A stretch of 64,000 nucleotides of DNA from Larimichthys crocea (taxonomy: Eukaryota; Chordata; Actinopteri; Sciaenidae): assembly GCF_000972845.2 (NCBI RefSeq), contig NW_020852647.1, positions 62,001 to 126,000 of the forward strand, given 5' to 3'. The position numbers were made by a program, and so were the translations under genes. Within the stretch, counting starts at the first letter, position 1. Every line of letters starts with the position of its first letter. Shown one piece after another: positions 11,112 through 64,000 of the stretch. The notes under the pieces were generated by a model. It was not told the origin of the DNA and ran no database searches. It was given only the letters and a program-made list of their open reading frames with translations.

Positions 11112-11555
11112 GTGAGTAACCTGCAGCCCGGCCCGACCCGGCCCAGATCAGTGTCGGGGTCCAGGTCAGGTCTCTGTGGGCGCTGCTTGGTGTGTTTTTT
11201 TGTGTTTTCTGGGTTCAGACGGGTCGGCGTGCCGCGTGCAGTGGGCCGAGCTGATCTGTGGACAGCCAAGAATAGCCGCTGATAGCATGAGAGAGGACTG
11301 TGACCGGCCGCCGATGGCTTTTTAAGGGAATCAGCAGAGCAGCTATCACTTCACCTCCAGATATGTGCCACATGCTGCCTGTCAATCAACCACGGGGTCG
11401 GGGGGGGCAGGAGGGGGGGCACAGGGGTATTTTTGGCCACTGCCATATGTGTCTCTGATCCAGGTCTGTAAATATCAGCTGAGTTTATCCAGAGAGGAAC
11501 ACGACGGGTCCATCAGATCAATGCAGCACGACTCAATGATGACTGGCTGTTGATG

Positions 11556-11594
11556 TGTTGTGGATTGGTTGTGGATTGGTTGTGGATTGGTTGT
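11556..11594. repeat. Short tandem repeat tggattggttg
   Basis: Three exact copies of the unit gtggattggtt in tandem, inside presumed intron 1. Confidence 0.8.
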
Positions 11595-11827
11595 CAAGAG
11601 AATCTGAGAGATGTTCTCATCAAACCAGCTGACAATGCTGAAAGAACCTCCAGCTGTCCTGATGAGGCGTTCAAAGTGTTTTAATGGTCACATGATCACC
11701 CCGATGCATTCAGGGATATCTGTTTCATCAAATGTTTCTGAAACGTTCTTTGAACGTTGCCTGGTTGTTTCTAATGTGTTCTATGTTATAAAATAAAACT
11801 TTAATTAAAGAGTTTGTTTTGAGTCAT

Positions 11828-13125
11828 GACCCGATGGTTGTCTGATGTTTATCTGATGGTTACCTGATGGTTGTCTGATGATTATCTGATGGTTATCTGA
11901 GTAATTGTACAATATGTTTGTGTTGATTTGTCCTGTACACTGACATCTATTGCACGTCTGTCCGTCCTGGGAGAGGGATCCCTCCTCTGTGGCTCTTCCT
12001 GAGGTTTCTTCCACCTTTTTTCCCTGTTAAAGGTTTTTGTGGGCAAGTTTTTCCTCACTGGAACCGAGGGTCTAAGGACAGAGGGTGTCACTCCCTGTAC
12101 AGATTGTAAAGCCCTCTGAGGCAAATGGACTTTGTGACTTTGGACTGTACAAATAAAATCTGAGTTTTGATTTGGTTGTCTGATGGTTGCTTGATGGTTA
12201 CCTGATGGTTGTCTGATGGTTACCTGATGGTTGTCTGATGATTACCTGATGGTTACCTGATGGTTGTCTGATGGTTACTAGATGGTTGTCTGATGGTTAC
12301 TCGATGGTTGTCTGATGGTTACCTGATGGTTACCTGATGGTTGTCTGATGGTTGTCTGATAGTTGTCTGATGGTTGTCTGATGGTTACCTGATGGTCGTT
12401 TGATGGTTGTCTGATGGTTGTCTGATGGTTGTCTGATGGTTGTCTGGTGGTTGTCTGATAGTTACCTGATAGTTACCTGATGGTTACCTGATGATTGTCT
12501 GATGGTTGACTGATGGTTACCTGATGGTTGTCTGATGGTTACCTGATGGTTGATTGATGGTTACCTGATGATTGACTGATGGTTACCTGATGGTTGTTTG
12601 ATGGTTACCTGATGGTTGATTGATGGTTGACTGATGGTTGTCTGATGGTTACCTGATGATTGACTGATGGTTACCTGATGGTTACCTGATGGTTGTTTGA
12701 TGGTTACCTGATGGTTGATTGATGGTTGACTGATGGTTGTCTGATGGTTACCTGATGGTTATCTGATGGTTGATTGATGGTTAACTGATGGTTGACTGAT
12801 GGTTGTGTGATGGTTACCTGATGGTTGACTGATAGTTGTCTGATGGTTACCTAATGGTCGACTGATTGTTGTGTGATGGTTACCTGATGGTTACCTGATG
12901 GTTGATTGATGGTTGTCTGATGGTTGTCCGATGGTTGTCTGATGGTTACCTGATGGTTACCTGATGGTTGATTGATGGTTGTCTGATGGTTACCTGATGG
13001 TTACCTGATGGTTGATTGATGGTTGTCTGATGGTTACCTGATGGTTGATTGATGGTTGACTGATGGTTGTCTGATGGTTACCTGATGGTTACCTGGTGGT
13101 TGATTGATGGTTTGTTGATGTTGAT
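11828..13125. repeat. 11-bp minisatellite ctgatggtta(c)/ctgatggttgt interrupted by a LINE tail
   Basis: Units ctgatggttac and ctgatggttgt, each 11 bases, alternate irregularly for about 1 kb (12173-13125), with a short left flank at 11828-11900. The interruption at about 11900-12172 is a dispersed teleost repeat, so the array existed before that insertion. Variant units (gattgatg, gactgatg) recur in blocks, suggesting local higher-order duplication. Confidence 0.9.
11905..12172 (+). mobile_element. LINE 3' tail, copy 1
   Basis: Contains the motif series ggatccctcctctgtggctc, ccctgttaaagg, gagggtctaaggacagaggg, ctgtacagattgtaaag and tgtacaaataaaat, which I recognise as the 3' end of a common teleost non-LTR element. 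It ends in a tgattt-type tail and lies inside the 11-bp minisatellite. A shorter copy is at 19629-19789. Confidence 0.7.
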
Positions 13126-13374
13126 TTTTATCACAGGTTCAAGCCAGGCTGATCCAATCACGGCTCAGGGCTGTGATGACATCACTGCTGTCACGTTATT
13201 AAACTTTACACAATGACTGTCAGAGAGGAAACCTCATGTCTCCAGTCTGAGTCACATTATCACAAAGATTAATCAAACAGCTGATCAAATGAGACACATA
13301 TATGAGCTGGATTTTCACAATAAAAGTTGACATAATGGAGATAAAAACATTTTACCTGACAGCACCAAAAGTTC

Positions 13375-13615
13375 ATGAAGTGTAAAACATAAAATGTAAA
13401 ACATAAAGTGTAAAACATAAAGTATAAAACAAAGTATAAAACATAAATTATAAAACAGTGTGTAAAACAAAATATAAAACAAAGTGTAAAACATAAATTA
13501 TAAAACAGTGTAAAACAAAATGTAAAACAAAGTGTAAAACATAAAGTATAAAACAAATTGTAAAACAAAATATAAAAAAACATAAAGTGTAAAATATAAA
13601 GTATAAAGTATCAGT
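13375..13615. repeat. AT-rich tandem repeat aaaacataaagtgt
   Basis: Irregular copies of gtgtaaaacataaa and shorter derivatives for about 240 bases. It is low-complexity intronic DNA; a 104-codon minus-strand frame across it is an artefact of the repeat. Confidence 0.85.
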
Positions 13616-14673
13616 GTAGTAAAATATACTTTCTTACAGTTTTATTGTTTAATATATTTATACATTTTTATCAGAATCAATGAAGAAATCATGATCAACA
13701 CGATTCGTTGTACGTTTAAATGAATATAAAATAAATATAAAATAAAGTTGGATTCATTTTGTCGCTGCATTCAGTCATTGACGTTTTACTACGAGGACCC
13801 AAAAAACTACATTTATGCCTGAATTTGTTTTATTATTATTATTATCATTAATTAGATCAAATAAACTCTCCTGATGACGTCAGTCAGGTGAATGAACTCG
13901 TTAATGTTTACTTTGTATAAAATGAAGAAAACATGTTGATGTGTTTCCTTTTAGACTTTTATTTTGAAGGGACTTCCTGTTTAATCCACTTCAGGACCTT
14001 TTAAATGTTAAATCTGGTCCAGTTCACAAACAAGAAGAAAATCTGACCAACAGGAAAGAAGCCGTTATTAAAACACTTTCCTGTTTGGATGTTTTTTAAA
14101 TTTCCTGTTTGGATGTACCTTTCCGTAGCAGCTGTGGTGAAGTCGTAAAAAGTCGTTCAGTCTTAGTACGTTAGTGTGAACGATGAGATCTACAAGACGT
14201 GAGCAGACCTTAAAGGTCTCAGGGTTTGTTTTAGATTATTGAGACTGAAAATTTCAAATCGATTTGATATTTAATGTTAAAGACTTACTGATAATTCAAC
14301 ATCATCGTTTCAGACCTTTTAGCACGTTTTTAAATGAGGTGACAGAAAAATGTCGTAAAATCGGCCAAAAGGGCCAATAAACAGATTTAACAGGCAACAT
14401 GCTGACTGCACTCGACTGAAGCAGAGTTCAGCTTTTACAAAGATTCTTTAAATCTGTTTCAATTGAACATTTTTCCTGCATTATGAACTTCAGATAAATA
14501 AATACTTTATTGATCCTGAGGGAAATTCAAGCATCTAGTGGCAGCATGTAAACATACATTAAAATTAGAATTAACCTATAAGATAAATCTCAATTTAAAT
14601 TAAACCTATGTAAAGATTTTATGAACAGAAAACCATATAAAAAGTAAACACATAGATTTTTATTATTTTTTTA

Positions 14674-14679
14674 GATAGA

Positions 14680-14737
<58 letters not shown>

Positions 14738-14740
14738 GGC

Positions 14741-14815
<75 letters not shown>

Positions 14816-14842
14816 TAGATAGATAGATAGATAGATAGATAG
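14674..14842. repeat. GATA/GACA microsatellite (Bkm-type)
   Basis: Alternating blocks of (gata)n and (gaca)n in about 170 bases: gata, a long gaca run, gata, gaca, gata. Mixed GATA/GACA arrays are the Bkm satellite type, often length-polymorphic. Minus-strand frames rich in LSVC/LSIY are artefacts. Confidence 0.95.
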
Positions 14843-16237
14843 GTGCAGCAGCAGCATTACACACAGTGACGATTGTTAGTTTGCTCCTAAAATAAAGATT
14901 AGAATATAACAAAATGTGAAACAGTTTAAAGACGTCAGAGGTTCATTTCTGTTCATCAGAGTGAATCAATAATCAAACATTGATCTGTAGATTCAGAGTT
15001 AGTCATACCTCTGTGTAATAATAATGTTATGGATGTGTGGATGAATCAGTCTCTGGCTCAGAGCAGCTGTCCCTGTGCAGCTGAGGCTAAATGTGGATCC
15101 TGATCTGAGACTAAAACCAGAAGGCTTGGGGGGTCGCATGAAGAGCCGAGTCCACGATAATCCTGAGGTCACAGAGAGGTGTCAGTCGTCCACTCTTTAA
15201 CTCAAACGGTCTTTTCTGACTCAGAACGTTTGTTCTGATTTTCATTCTCAGTTAGTTTGACGCAGATCGTTCCATGAGCTCGTTTGTGATTCATTAGGCG
15301 TTCTTTAGTTTGGCTTCACCTGCTGCACTCTTTTCTTCTTCTTCTGCTGATGACTCTGCCATGCGTTCGACCTCCAGCTGCTGCCGTCTGTCCATCCATC
15401 CGTCCGTCAGCGTTCCTCTGCCCTCCAACAGGCTCCGCCTCCTGACATTTATAGCTGAAACTCAAGCCGTCAGGAGACACTCAGCACATTTTCATCCAGC
15501 TGCTTTTAAAGCTGAACCTCAATAAAAGCCTGAAACACACAGGAGGGAAACATTCAGGAAACATTCAGGAAACATTCAGAAAACACAGGCATGTTAGTGA
15601 TTAGCCTGTTCGCTGAGTTCTTCAGGTTCAGATAAAAGCCAGGACTTGAACTGTGCATGTGGACTGACCTGTGATCAGCTGATGTTTGTTTGTTCGTTAT
15701 TTAGACGTGAAACATGATGAATAAACGCTGACAGACCTCACAGGAAGAATGTTTCCCTCCAATAAAAGTCAAAGTGAGCATTGTGTTTCCCGTCACCATC
15801 AAACTGTCCGATGGCGCTCACTCTGCTCGTTTCTGGTCCACCTGACATTTCACATTTCGTGATTTTTTCCGTGGTTGTGACACGTTAACGTGTTTGGATG
15901 AACACCGAGTGGTTTGGACTGCTCATGTTTGTCAGTCAGTCATTGGAGCTTTGGTGGACACATTTAGTCGTCTATTTCTGGAGAGGAATTATGGAAAGGG
16001 AGCGTCTCCTTTCCTTCTCTAAGAACTGCTTGTGTGTTTCCTAAACTGAAGGAGGTAGGAAAGGAAACGAGGAGAAATCTTTCTGATCAGAACAGGCTTC
16101 AGGTACCGATCAGTCCTGTTCAGTGTCTGATGAAACCCTTCCTGTCTGTCTGACTGAAATGTTTTCTGTCTGTTGGTTTCAAACCCATTTTAAACACTTC
16201 CTCTTCCTCTCTGTTCGTGTTCAGGGTGCCGACCATC

Positions 16238-63486
<47,249 letters not shown>

Positions 63487-64000
63487 GTACAAAAAGAGTT
63501 CTGAGTTTAATACTAACGATCATCTCGTCAACACTTTTTAATCTTATTCTGCGTGAAGGAATGTGATTCATCATCAACATTAAACCACCTGAAGTTTGAC
63601 CTTCATCATCTTCTTCATCATCCTTTAACTCCCATCTTGAATAACTGTGTGGTCATTTTGAATTCAGACATCATCTCCTAATAACTCAAACATAAAATCT
63701 GTGTCATTTACCTTTAACAAGTTTAGCAGTTCATTCATGCTCTGTGAATATATTTCAAATGTCACAAACCAAAACAAAAGTTCAGAGGGGGATTAATGTT
63801 AGTCTGAGATTAATTAACACAAAACTTAATTCAAACTTTGAATGAGTCTGAATCATGACTCTGAAATTGAAACCTGGATTTGAGGTTTCAGACTTTAATC
63901 TCAGAGTTTCTGCTGATCCTCGCCTGTCGTGATGAATCTTTGGATCTCTAACAGCTGATTATCTTCAATGATCTTCAGCTTTTCAAAGTCTGACCGTTGA
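63487..64000 (+). other. ttn: Intronic sequence to the window end
   Basis: AT-rich with a ttcatcatc run at about 63600-63625. No further exon recognised; short PEVK exons can be missed by eye. Confidence 0.5.

Larger units (their letters stand above)
11112..16224 (+). other. ttn: Titin intron 1 with repeats
   Basis: Runs from the donor of the candidate non-coding exon to the acceptor ttcag before the start-codon exon. It contains a 13-bp repeat, an 11-bp minisatellite interrupted by a LINE tail, an AT-rich array and a GATA/GACA microsatellite. In the remainder (13620-14670 and 14850-16220) I see no exon or element I can name. Confidence 0.5.

Noticed and set aside
10591..11282. Open frames of 60-117 codons on both strands around the promoter
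   Set aside because: GC-rich sequence yields long chance frames; they overlap each other and the TATA/exon 1 structure and show no domain.
13269..13583. 104-codon minus-strand frame rich in Phe, Tyr and Cys, membrane-like
   Set aside because: It covers the aaaacataaagtgt tandem repeat; hydrophobicity comes from AT-rich repetition.
14619..14912. Minus-strand frames of SVCL/SIYL repeats
   Set aside because: Translation of the GATA/GACA microsatellite.

Overview
The window is vertebrate nuclear DNA, almost certainly from a teleost fish. It holds the 5' part of one titin gene (ttn) on the + strand, preceded by about 10.9 kb of repeat-rich DNA. The fish origin is inferred from closely spaced GT-AG exons with small introns, dispersed repeats of teleost type (a LINE 3' tail present twice, an L2-like reverse transcriptase relic, hAT relics, a 'gcagacgcttttatcc' repeat), and titin exons that align with human titin domain by domain but differ in copy number. 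Which teleost titin paralogue (ttn.1 or ttn.2) this is cannot be decided here. || Layout. 1-10.8 kb: repeat arrays and transposon relics around a 10-N scaffold gap, with no convincing gene. The arrays are an 11-bp repeat, a 30-bp repeat with CACGTG in each unit, and a 600-bp pyrimidine tract. 10.86-11.11 kb: candidate TATA promoter and non-coding exon 1, with a perfect 14-bp stem-loop in the presumed 5' UTR. 11.1-16.2 kb: intron 1, full of simple repeats. 16.2-29.4 kb: Z-disc part (Z1, Z2, phosphorylatable linker, one Z-repeat, Z3-Z9, I1). 29.5-34.8 kb: proximal tandem Ig domains I2-I15. 35.8-37.6 kb: three exons between I15 and N2B. 38.3-41.9 kb: one 3.55-kb exon equivalent to the heart-associated N2B exon. 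42.4-59.7 kb: 39 further Ig exons carrying 40 Ig domains. 60.1-63.0 kb: N2A region (I80, N2A unique sequence, I81, I83). 63.1-63.5 kb: first short PEVK-type exons. The window ends inside the gene. || I count 91 coding exons, about 26.5 kb of coding sequence, with compatible phases at every junction. Most I-band exons are phase 1-1, so they can be skipped singly or in blocks without breaking frame, as expected of a gene whose isoforms set sarcomere stiffness by exon choice. || Main observations: a 74-residue repeat that builds the N2B unique sequence; four copies of a six-exon Ig super-repeat, then a local eight-fold expansion of one Ig exon type with a decaying ninth copy; absence of I82 from N2A; a possible acidic 121-codon cassette exon before the only Z-repeat; related 30/31-bp CAGGTG minisatellites in two titin introns, one with a 91-bp higher-order period; and two LINE tails each inserted in a minisatellite. 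All identifications come from reading the sequence and from recall of human titin; no database search was run.
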